Assembly (NCBI RefSeq): GCF_018446385.1
Contig: NC_055996.1
Span: 130,930,532 to 130,994,531, forward strand
Length of the DNA: 64,000 bases
From: Zingiber officinale
Taxonomy: Eukaryota > Streptophyta > Magnoliopsida > Zingiberales > Zingiberaceae
Direction: 5' to 3'
The notes beneath the pieces were generated by a model. That model saw only the letters and a list, made by a program, of their open reading frames with translations, was not told the origin of the DNA and ran no database searches. This document shows positions 33,485-44,035 of the stretch, one piece after another. A program made the position numbers and the translations under genes. Positions within the stretch are counted from its first letter, which is position 1. Each line of letters begins with the position of its first letter.

Positions 33485-34218
33485 ATTCTACAAGTATCAA
33501 TAATTAGGTTCTTTATGGTAGTCGATTAATGAAAGCTAGTAATCGTATGGGAGGCAAAAATCAACCCAAACAATAATCCTATAAAGGTGGATTTCGACGT
33601 GATTTGAAAATTCGGTTCTTGAAGGTTTGGAGACAAAGTGTTGTTGTATTTCCCACCATTAAGAGGCAATCCAAAGTCGCAACAAAGTATCCAAAGCAAA
33701 GTTTTCTCAATTTGTAAAGTGTTTTACTTTTATTTATATTTGTTTTTTTTTTTGTGTTGTTTGTGTTGCTTGTAAACAATAAGTGTTGTATGAGGCTTCT
33801 TCGAGTTCAAAAGGTATCCGAAAAGGAGAATGATAGTGATGACAGATCGCTAGCTGCAGTGTTGGTGCAATCAACATCTAGGGGTTTGATATTTGATAAT
33901 GTATTTGTCTGGTCAGTTTGACTAAAGGTTAATTCAAATAAAATTTGATATTTGGAAGAGAGAAGTCTAGTCAGTACTAGATGACTAACAAGAGAAAGTC
34001 CTAACTGAATGTTAGACAAGTGAGAAGTCTACTGCATGACTTGTTCTAACTGGAGGTTAGACAAAGAAAAGTCTTAACTGGAGGTTAGGCAAATGAGAAA
34101 TATATTGAATTACTAGCCCTAACTAGAGGTTAGGCAAGAAATTTCTAATTAGAGGGAATGTGCAAGAAGTCTTGGTAGATCGAGGACATCGAGCGAGAAG
34201 TCTTGGGGTCGAGGATAC
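33485..34218. other. Decayed LTR fragments
   Basis: At 33861 a TGTTGGTGCAATCAAC start resembles the LTR start of A and B. From 33975 to 34140 it is followed by decayed hairpin units such as CTAAC-TGGAG-GTTAG. No ends or TSD could be fixed and there is no coding content. Confidence 0.5.
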
Positions 34219-35740
34219 TGATAACTAATATTTTTATGTATTATTTTGACTCTTATATTTGACATTTTTATCCTCTTGTACACTTGATTCTGTATTATAT
34301 CGTATTTTACGAATATGAATATATTTTTGGCTTAATCATAAATTTTTCTAAATTTTAGTATTATTTCATAATTTTGTAGGGAATTAAAAAAGGAATTATG
34401 ATCGAGTCAGATCAAATTCAACTTAATTTAGATGTCAAATAGAGGAAATCAAACTGAATTAATATGAACCATTGATCTAGATTTAGAAAGATCTTATTCC
34501 TTCATTCAAATCTAAATATCCTATCCTTGATCCAAATTTAAAATAATATGAACCTTTGCTTTATGAAGAAGGAGATCAAGTCACCATCATTTCTATCATC
34601 AAATCTGAACCTCACATCCTCTCCTATTGAGTATATGGGCTAGATAAGAGGGGGAAAAAAAACAAAAAAGCCCCTTCCTCTTCTTCTCACGCGGACTAAC
34701 AGAAAGGGATCGCATGCAGCTTCTCCACACGGCGAAGCTTCGACGGTGCCTTCTCCCTTTCTTCTTCCTCCTTCACCAACGGCCGACGGCCACCACCACT
34801 TTCTTCATCGCCTCCGTCCGGCCAGCTATCTCATCAATTCATCCATGGCCCTTATCTGCTCTTCCCGAACTCACGCTCAATCTCACGCGAAGCTCAGAGA
34901 AGGGAACAACTTTCTCCACGCAGCCACCCTCGGACGCAACCGTCGACATCCACCACGATTGAGGGAGAAGCTCATCGAAGCTTGGGTGATGTGCTTTTTG
35001 GTTGTGTTCCTTTCATATGTTGGTTGATTGGTTGAGTTAATCATTTGGTTGTTGAGTATGTTAAATGTTGGTATCAAATGGAGTTAAGATTTCATGTATT
35101 AGTTTCAACTTAATTAATGCTCACAACATGTTGTTAAAATATCTCAACCAATTGTGTTATTCTAATTGATACAATTTCTTTAGTTTAATTCAATGCAATG
35201 CTTGTTAGTTTAGTGATTTATGTTTCCATGATGCTGGTTCATCATTTGGATGTCGTTAGGTTTTATTAGATTTCTTTAATACTTTAGTTTTCGTTTTATG
35301 CTTAGTTTTTTTGATACTTTACTTCATGTTGTCTTTTATTTTCTGCAATTGTAGTTAGGTTAGACTTATCTCTCACTATTTGTATTGTCTTTCATTTATT
35401 AGATTATGTTTCATTTAATACTTTGCTATTTCATTTCTTAGTTTAATTGTATTGATAATGAAACTCATAGCGTCTGATAATACATTGTGGATTAATTATT
35501 AGCACTTATTTAGATTTCATTCAAGCATTAGATTAGATTCCTACTTATTTTACTTTTTATTTGTTAGATTTAGAATAAAAAATCAAACAACACTCATTTT
35601 CATATTAAAAACCCTAAAAATATAAATAACAAGCAATATTATATTACCATCCTATCATTGCATTCGTTGGGAGATCGACTCGAGTTGACCCTATGCTATA
35701 TTAGCATAGATGGATTCGATATTTAATTCTTTTGATATCA
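34219..35740 (+). mobile_element. Possible LTR or solo LTR, TGATA...TATCA
   Basis: A segment of 1,522 bp starts TGATAACTAATATTTTTATG and ends ...TTCTTTTGATATCA, giving inverted TGATA/TATCA termini. The phrase GGGAGATCGACTCGAGTTGA near the end resembles the 3' part of some plant Ty3/Gypsy Tat-type LTRs (from memory). Flanks GATAC and GGCAA do not form a TSD, so an end may be wrong or the element truncated. Confidence 0.4.
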
Positions 35741-37620
35741 GGCAAAAAGAGGTTTTCCATTTATATTTTTGTATTTATTTTTTGTTTGTATTGTATTCTT
35801 ATTGTATTATATTTTTGCACTACACCAAAACTTTTGAATCGACCACTATCATTTTTTCGATTTGCTTATTAGAAATTGTACTTAAATATTTATTATTTGT
35901 GCTTGTATCTTAAATTGTAAGGCGAATTTCTCCATCTCTGAAAAAACTTCCAGAAAGGAGACCGTTAGTTGACTCTCGTTGAGTGTGTAGACCTTAGAGG
36001 TACTGATTCTGGGTGATGATATGGAAAGGGGCCCAAAGGGAATTAAGAAAAAGAGGAGAGGACATTTCGGTTTTTTGGGGCTTGAGTAGGGTTTGGTGAT
36101 TAAAAGGGCACTGTTCATCATCCAGGGAGGGAGAGAGCTCGTGTTGTGGTTTTCGACCGCCAAGAAGAGGAGGGTCTTCTTCCTCCTCAGAGTGCTCGGC
36201 GACGACGAGGCTGGCCGCCCATGGCTCCGATCCCCTCGTTTTCTTCTTCCGGTCACTGCCTCTCCTCTCATCCTCTCCTAGACAGTGTTCGCCACAGCAT
36301 CTGGCAGCTACCATCGCAGCCGACCACCGGGACATGTCTTACCGTCGCCTGCCACCTCTGACAGCCAGCCGTCGCACCTCCTCTACTCCTCTACTCCTCT
36401 TTCTCATCTCCTCCCCTTCCCTCCGATGCTGACGTCGCCAAGGAGCGTGGTCACATCCAGCAATTATCGCCGCTGCCTCCAGCGACCACCATCGCAACCA
36501 CCTCCGGCAGCCACCGCCATCGCCGCCTCCCGCAGCTACTACAGTGGCCTCCGGCGGTCACCACCTTGCCACCTTTGGCGGCTATCTCTGTCGTCATCTC
36601 CAGGGACTACCACAGCCACCTCCAGCGGTCGTCCTCGCCACCTCCAGCGGCCTTCACCACTGACGCCGCCTCCAGCATCCACCAGCCCTTCACGCCGCTG
36701 CCACCTCCACCACCGGCCGACCCACGACTTCCATGATTTGTATTATGTTTTGTGTGTTGTGTTCCGGCCATCAAGCCGCTGAGTTATTGATATTATCTGG
36801 TCTACATGTCGTATGCCGGCCTGCGAGCCGTTGTGGTATTCCAGCCTAGGTGTCGTTATCATGTATCGGCCTACGGGCCGCCTTCTGGATCCATGTTGCA
36901 CCGGATTCCATGTCATCTCTCTCAGATCCGGCTCCTCAGCTGGTTCACGTCCATCTACCCGTCAGGGCCACGACGACTCGATCCATACTGCGATCAGCTC
37001 ACGAACCCATTCGAGAGCGCCCCCCGGGGCCAGGGTACGTCGTCGTACTCATTTTGTACTTATTTTATTGTCTTGTTACTAGTCGGCTGCTTATGTATTT
37101 GTGGGACTCGCCTCAAGCGTCGGGGTACCAGAGACCGAGGCAACCCGATCGCTGGCTGTAGGTAACATTGACCGGAGGACTTCTAATGACTTGGTCAACA
37201 CAGAGGACAACTCACCATCCGGATCATGGAGATGCGGTTAACATTCCAGACACGTCACAGGTTTATCTTCTCAACTTTCTGATAGAAACACTGGGGGTTG
37301 AGAATCAAGTAAAATCCTACATATATTTTTTCCTTGCTTTATTTATATGATGGTGTTACTAATTTGATAGAACAAATGAAAGAATGATAAAAAAAATGAT
37401 CAAAATTTACCCTCTCTTTCAATAACACCAATTTTATAAGTAGACTATGAAATAGTCATCTTGGGAGGCAATGAATCAAATAAAATCAATTTATCTTGTG
37501 CCATGTGTTTCTTTTGTTATGCATTTTATTTCCGCTACGTGTTAACTTTTTATAGACAAGCATAAAATCGAGATGAGGCGATCGAAATATTCATCTCCTC
37601 TGGCTCATACGGCCCTGACA
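35741..37620. other. Decayed retrotransposon-like, locally GC-rich DNA without a gene
   Basis: Contains a proline/serine-coding low-complexity tract (36285-36730, CCACCTCCAGCGG-like words) and a series of GCCGGCCTGCGAGCCG-like words (36764-36890) similar to one in the E5 leader. Open frames here are compositional. It is probably an old LTR/leader remnant. Confidence 0.45.
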
Positions 37621-37679
37621 CAAATTACTTTATAACTTTGAAAATAATAGCAAAAATGACAAAATGACGCCTGGAATTA

Positions 37680-38270
37680 TAATATTGACAAAATGATGGG
37701 AGGCATAAAGAAAGTAGAGACCGGACGAGACACACGTCGACGTCCGCAGCGGAAGGACTGGACGGTCGAAGTCCAAGCAACGTGATTGGCTGCCACCAAA
37801 TCTTCAGAGGCGGGTCCCACAACGATCTCGGCCCTCGTGGCGCACCCCCATCGCTTCATTCCTTCCGCCCCACGCCTCCGCGTCAACGACAGCAGCGCCT
37901 CCCCCCATCCAAAGATAACGCGGGTCCCACCGCCGCCCATCTCCATCCGATCCATCGCAACCGTCCGCTGTGGATATGCTTGCGCTCCTCGTCCGTCGGA
38001 TCGCCCTCGAGGACCGGGCCGTGAATGGCGGTGTCGTCCGTTTCGGGCGAAGTGTCGGAACGACAGCCCTCGAAGTGGTCATTAATTACGGTTACGCCAT
38101 CCTCGATGTTCAGGATAAGGACTTCCAGTTCAATTTTACCCGAGTTCTCACCATTCGGGTGACTGGATTCAAGATGGACCCCGCCCCCATGAGTAGGATG
38201 CGATTATGTCGGGACCCACCCCTTCGATTTCTTTGGCGCCAAGTTGATACACCAACAATTTGTTAAACCA
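37680..38270. other. GC-rich island with repeated GGGTCCCAC words
   Basis: About 600 bp much richer in G+C than the flanks. GCGGGTCCCAC occurs at 37812 and 37919 and GGGACCCACCC at 38209, matching the GTGGGNCC core known for plant TCP factors. Frames on both strands are open by composition; none resembles a known protein. It could be an orphan promoter or first exon of a lost gene. Confidence 0.4.
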
Positions 38271-38872
38271 CGTATCTAATTTTTCAAATATTCAAATCTT
38301 GCCGTTGATTTTTAAATAACTAAATTAGACCTATCCACTTACCTAAACCTAAATAAAAAAAATATATTAAAAAAGACCTCAAGGTGGCTGAGGCTCGGTG
38401 CTCGACTTCACGTTACTCGGTCACTTGACTAGGCAGTCGCTCAACTACACTAATAAATGAAATCATAATCAGAGTTAAGCGGTCACTTGCTTAATTCTTC
38501 ATTATGATCGAGATTAAATTCTATCGAAGGATCCCTTTATAGAATTTATTTCGGAAACGAGGAATGAAGAGATATAACATAGTCAAGAAGTAGCATCTCT
38601 AACTTTGTCTATCAAAGAGCGAGGGAGAAATATATAAACAAAGATAGACGAGATACGTTGATGTATGACATATCGATCGAATCCTAAGGATTAGGTCGAC
38701 AACATTATCCATTGCATGAATACAATAAACCTTTTGTATGTGGGGGACTCCTACCTATCTTTACAACCTTGTGCATAATGCATCCTATCTTTAATTACAA
38801 TTTTGCATGTGCATCCTCTAAAACTTTATTTTTTTCAAAAGGACCCTTAAAATTTTTAAATTATTTAAAATG

Positions 38873-38873
38873 C

Positions 38874-38901
<28 letters not shown>
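38873..38901. repeat. (AT)n microsatellite
   Basis: About 14 uninterrupted AT units. Confidence 0.95.
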
Positions 38902-38905
<4 letters not shown>

Positions 38906-39497
38906 AGTACATTTACAAGTGGGGCAAGGTGGGAGTAGGTTTGATTATCTCTCTAGAAACTTAACAACATGAATAATATTTTATATCGAATCACATTTTG
39001 TTTATAATGTTATTATTCTGATCCTATTTGTAGTGAATTTAAATTTATTTCTTGTGTTATTAATATGTGAAATTGATATTAAAATGTCATGACACGATTT
39101 GCATGATTTGTCACTAATTGTCAAACCCTATTTTGACCATCCATCGTGATTCTTCATGAAGATATAAATCTGTGTTCTCTTGCTTAAGTTAGAAGATTCT
39201 TATATTTTGCTGACAGTATCTTTGAAAAAAAAAAAGAGTTTTATAATAATGATAACATTGTTATTTTTATATGTAAATGTTAATATATATAAATCATAAA
39301 ATACTCTTAACCGATTAAATTTCCATTAATGATAATTAATTGCTTTTGCGGTCCAATCTTATCCAATTGTGTTTTGTCAACGATTAATTAATTATGCACG
39401 CAATGGCCTCGTCTTATAAAAATGATTATATATATATATAATTTTCTTTCTCCTCATAATTTTTTAAAATTAATTTTTAAATGGATGATAAATTAGG

Positions 39498-39822
39498 AGT
39501 GTAAATGATCCAAGTCACTCATGAACGGCTGGGTCAAGACTCAACTCGCGTTTAAAGTTGATCCAGCTCGAGTCAGTTTGATTTTTAATTCAATTATTAT
39601 TGGATTGATGGTTCATCGTGTCAAATGAACAAATAAAAAAAAATATTTTATAATATATAATATATAAATTTATTTATTAATAAATAAATAAAATCGAGCT
39701 CGGGCTCAAGCTTAAGCTTGAGCCTATAATTAAATATGAAGTTCAAACTCAAATTGAGATAGCATAAATCGAATCGAGCTAAGCTTTAGGCTAATTCAAG
39801 CTCGGCTTAATCGTTTACATTC
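39498..39822. mobile_element. MITE-like repeat with imperfect 12-bp terminal inverted repeats
   Basis: Begins GAGTGTAAATGA and ends TCGTTTACATTC, inverted repeats with two mismatches, about 325 bp apart. The interior is full of CTCGAGCTTGAGC-type words (39690-39725) and has no coding capacity. No clear TSD, so the boundaries are tentative. Confidence 0.4.
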
Positions 39823-40854
39823 GAATGCCAAACCACTAATTTATAGAGGAATGCAAGAGAATATTTATAGAGGAAAATTGAATTTGCCAAACACTCTTCT
39901 AAAGTCCTATCCATGTTGATAAATTTTAAATTAACTTAATCCAACTTTTAAGGTAATCAACTTTTAATTAATTATTTTTTCAAAACCTAATCTCGGCATT
40001 ATGGATAATGGTGCATGACACGTTAATTAAAGAGCAAAAATATTGAAAAGGATGCGCTTATTTTTATTTTAGGCAAAGACATCCTATTTTTTAAAAGTTA
40101 TAAAAAAATGCTCACAAATATTCTTATTTTAACATAACAATTATAATTGTATAATAATAGTTAAAAATAATTTCAACTTTATCGAAATTCATATCCTAGA
40201 CTTCCTGTGATGACAACATGAGAAGACATAATTATAAATATTATAATAATACTAAAGTGGTGTGTATCAAATTTGAATATTTTAATCAAATTGATAAAAA
40301 ACAATGTAATATAATAATATTCTATAAACAATAATTTTAAATAAATTAGACAAAGAATAAAAAAATATTAAATTGATATAATAATATTGAAATGAGAATA
40401 TTTGCGAGATGAAAAATATAATAGGATAATAACTAGTAAAATCCTACAATTTGGATTTCATTTAACTCATTCGATTTCCATTTGCTAATTTTATTTAAAA
40501 TCATCTTATTTTAATTGATCCTACTTTTGTTTTTTTGGTATAAATTCTTAATTAATTTATTTTTAACGTCACATCAAAACTTTCCTATCTCTATTTTATA
40601 AGGATATGGTCCAGTGTTCCAATTAGGTACCCAACCTTATCCAATCCTAACTTTACTCATAATTTAATATGAACATATATATTAAATTTCCTGAAGAACG
40701 AGGGTGTTTTTGAAATAGAGCCAGTGGCAGTTGTCGTAAATAATGGCATATTGATGGACTAAATGAATTCAATGGAAAGAAGGATTAATTGAAATATTTT
40801 AGAAAAAATATTATTAGTAATAAATAAAATTAAATAAATGGATAAACATTTATT

Positions 40855-40887
40855 AGAGAGAGAGAGAGAGGGGGAGAGAGAGAGAGG
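40855..40887 (+). repeat. (GA)n tract upstream of TPS
   Basis: GAGAGAGAGAGAGGGGGAGAGAGAGAGAGG about 20-50 bp before the TATA box; GA tracts are common in plant core promoters. Confidence 0.9.
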
Positions 40888-40905
40888 AAGCATGGCGAGG
40901 AGCGC

Positions 40906-40912
40906 TATAAAA
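40906..40912 (+). promoter_or_regulatory. Candidate TATA box of the TPS gene
   Basis: TATAAAA, placing a start of transcription near 40938-40945 at the head of a GC-rich leader that ends in a good splice donor. Confidence 0.6.
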
Positions 40913-40937
40913 TGAATAAAGCCGAGATTTAATGCCG

Positions 40938-41168
40938 TCCAGTTCGATCCCCTTCCTCGCCGAACGTTCCGTCTCCGCTCCGTTACAACTGGTCTGGCCC
41001 TCCGCTTCGTCGCCATCTCGAATCCGGGCAGAGAGCGAGGGGGGAAGAAGCGACGCCATCTCTCGAGCTGCTTTGACTGCGCCGACGAAGCCTTTGTGCG
41101 CGTCTCGGCCGCCTTCTTCGAGCCCTCCGTAAGATCGAGGCTTTCTCTCCGCGTTGCCGCACTTGTAG
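40938..41168 (+). other. TPS 5'-UTR exon 1
   Basis: GC-rich leader ending ...ACTTGTAG with splice donor GTGAGT at 41169. The matching acceptor is TTTGTTTACAG ending at 43923. If transcription starts slightly upstream, an ATG at 40932 would open a 66-codon upstream frame to 41132; it has no recognisable product. Confidence 0.6.
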
Positions 41169-43923
41169 GTGAGTGCCACTGGATTTTGCTTTTCGTTCTC
41201 CCGTTGTTAGACTCGGTGATTCTGATGTTAGGATGTCCCTAGCGGGTGGTTCTTGATGGATTTGTTTGTGTTGAGCAAGTTTGGATCGAAAGGTTGGGTT
41301 TGGGAGATTGCCCTGGTGTTGTTTGGTTTGGGAGATTCTGGATGAGCTTGCCTCTGTCGGTCGAATTTGTTGTTTTCCTAAACCAAAAAAAAAAAAAAAA
41401 AATCGAATTTTATCTGTCGCCACGACTGTTGATGCATACGTGAGGAGAGTATTTCTACAATGGTCGGATTTTGTTTCACTTTTTTGTTCTTGTTGGTTTG
41501 TTTGCGGATATTGTTTTTTTTTAGGTTTATCTCTTGTGTTCACATATGGAAAAATGAGGTGATTATTTGGAAACGGTCGTAATAATTAAGTTGACTTTGG
41601 CGTTTTTACATTTGTAGACGGCTTTTATGTGCTTTCTTGGTTTTCATTATCTTTTCATGCTTATCTCAGAGACGGTTTCAATTCTTGCCACAGGAAGAAT
41701 TTTGCTTAGTGCTATGTTTTAGTCGACCCCACCTTATGAGATAAGGTTTGATTGTTGCTGTTGCTAGAAAGTTTTGTTTGATTAAAACTTACGTCTTAAA
41801 CTTACAAGACCAGTATCATATTCCTTAGACTGTAAAAAGCAATCCAGTATTTATTGTGATGACCGATTGAAAAGGGCATTGCCATTATGTTTATTAAATG
41901 GATGTTCTAAATCTGCGTGACTGACTTGAATGTAGACCTTTAGATAAACCCTTAATTGGTACACCTGATTATCTCGGTCAGTTTTCTAGGTGGTGTTGTA
42001 CAAAATTGGAGTTCATGTCACAGCCGAGGCTACCAGATTTGTTGTTATAAATTCCCTACTTTCAGATGCAATAGTCAGCGCATCATCATGGCAGCCACAG
42101 TCAGTTAGTAATGGCGATCCCATTTAGCAACGATTTATCTTTATGTGAGCAACACCAATGATTTTGTGACTTATAGTGTTTCCTTCAGGTGGTGCTGGTG
42201 AGGTTTCAATCAGGAGGGGGGAATATCTAAATGGATTCTGCAGGGGGATTGAGGGTGATTAGAAGCAATAAGTTATTTTTACCCTTGTTGCTAAATTGGA
42301 AGTTTGCATGCCTTGCCCTTAGTTATTTTTGCAAATATGACTTGGTGATAGATTTAGCGGTGTTTCATATTCAGTTATATTTTACAATTATCAATAACTA
42401 AGCCTTTAAAGTTGCTCTTTCTCAAAATTTGGTTGTCAAGTTCTTAAGTGATGGGATTCGTCTTTTGGGGGCGCCAAGTAAAATTTACCAGCACTCATTT
42501 TAATGTTAAACTGGTCTTTTCAACCATTTGTCTTATTATTCCTATTTGATTTAAAGATTAGGACAACAATAATGGATTGTAATGATCACATTATGCATAA
42601 AAACAATTATCATTAACCAAATCACTCTGCATGTTGAAAGGTTATTATTAAGTATAAAAGAAATCCAAATCTCTCTGATTTTCAATTATTTTAACATTCA
42701 AAGAGTACATTTTTGGTCAAGAAACTATACCAAAGAATTCCTACTATATATCCGTATAAAAGGAAAAAGTATTTACTAGAATCAGAAATGCTCAACCTCT
42801 GGATCTATCAAAAACACTGATATAATTGCTGAAGTGTTCTAGATGCGTCTGTTTTTGGTAAAATTGAAATAATAGTTTGATTCAAAGAAGTCTTAGCATA
42901 ACATCCTGTGATATATGTTCTTATACTGTATCTCTTTTTCGTCTTGCAACATACCTGTTTATATAAATTATAAACTGTGTGTGTTTGTGATTATGTTTGG
43001 TTACTCAAGATTTTCCTTTCCAGACTTAACAGTCACTTAAGCATCATCAAGTCTCCTGAATTAGGCCTCATCTGGTTCTTTGTTGGTTAGTTCAAGTTGT
43101 CTTTTCACTTCATTTTTACAGTTGCAGTTTGTGATTTTTTTTACAATGTTTGATACCTTTTCATTTTAATAGAAAACTGATAGTCATAGAGAGATTGATG
43201 ATCTAAATACATTGTACTGACTGCAGTTGTTGAACCTAATCAGTTATTCCTTGTGCGTGTGTTTTTAAAGATATTGCTCATTTTGGGAGTCTAGATATTC
43301 AATAAATAAGTGATGATATAGGGATCTTGTTCCTCCATGCTGGTTCATGCTTAAAATCTGTAACTTGCCCTTTATTTTATGTATGACAACTCCTCTTCAA
43401 GTACAGAAAATCAGACATCACAAATATTCAATAACTTCCAAGCTGTGCTGATTTACGTTTAATCAGTAACTGCTTACACACAATGAAATCTCTCAAATTC
43501 TAGTACCCTTTAGTTTTGCACAATGAAATCACTTTCCAGTTGTGATATAGTTGGCAAACCTTGACATTCTAGGAATCCTGTCTATTGTTAATTTTTGGTT
43601 AATTTATTGTATGTATATTCAACCTTCTCATTGAAAATAAAGCATGTATGTGTGTATGTATGTATGTATGCATGCATGCATGTATGTGTGTTATCATTAT
43701 TTAACAAGTGATTATATGCCTGTAAAAGTATGAAATTTTAAATTTGACAAAATGTGTTGAAATTGCAATGATCTGTGAACATACATTTTTGTGTTAGTAG
43801 ATGCTCGATGGTAATTAATATATCATTATGAAAACCTTGAAGATTTTATGTATCCTTTTTGGGTTGATCCTGCTGAGCAGACTGTTTAATGGTTTTTGAT
43901 ATGCGGCCTTTGTTTGTTTACAG
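41169..43923 (+). other. TPS 5'-UTR intron (2.75 kb)
   Basis: GTGAGT...TTTACAG. AT-rich, no coding content, with poly-A at 41385-41402 and a (TGTA)n/(TGCA)n microsatellite at 43642-43690. Long leader introns often raise expression in plant genes. An alternative acceptor is the TTTGGCAG at 43963. Confidence 0.6.
43642..43690 (+). repeat. (TGTA)n/(TGCA)n microsatellite
   Basis: Mixed TGTA, TGTG and TGCA tetranucleotides in the TPS leader intron. Confidence 0.9.
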
Positions 43924-43950
43924 TTTCAATTCTTGGAATTCCTCCTGTAT

Positions 43951-43971
43951 ATGAACTTTGGCAGTTTTTGA
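43951..43971 (+). other. Six-codon uORF in the TPS leader
   Basis: ATG AAC TTT GGC AGT TTT TGA, in the second leader exon 64 bases before the TPS start codon. It exists only if the acceptor at 43922-43923 is used, because the alternative acceptor at 43963 removes it. It might reduce translation. Confidence 0.45.
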
Positions 43972-44035
43972 GGTGGTACTTGTAATTGAGAGGCTCTTCT
44001 GCTGTGGTCATCGAGATTCATAGAGCTTTGCAAAA

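Larger units (their letters stand above)
38271..40850. other. AT-rich intergenic DNA
   Basis: No convincing genes. It includes an (AT)n microsatellite at 38873-38901 and a MITE-like segment at 39498-39822. It is the upstream spacer of the TPS gene. Confidence 0.7.

Noticed and set aside
36285-36782. 165-codon proline/serine-rich frame
   Set aside because: Low-complexity CCACCTCCAGC sequence with no homology and no gene context.
37970-38266. 98-codon frame in the GC-rich island
   Set aside because: No recognisable domain, ends abruptly, and other frames are equally open; treated as composition.
40932-41132. 66-codon frame at the TPS leader as a protein gene
   Set aside because: It lies in the probable 5' leader and has no homology; kept only as a possible upstream frame.
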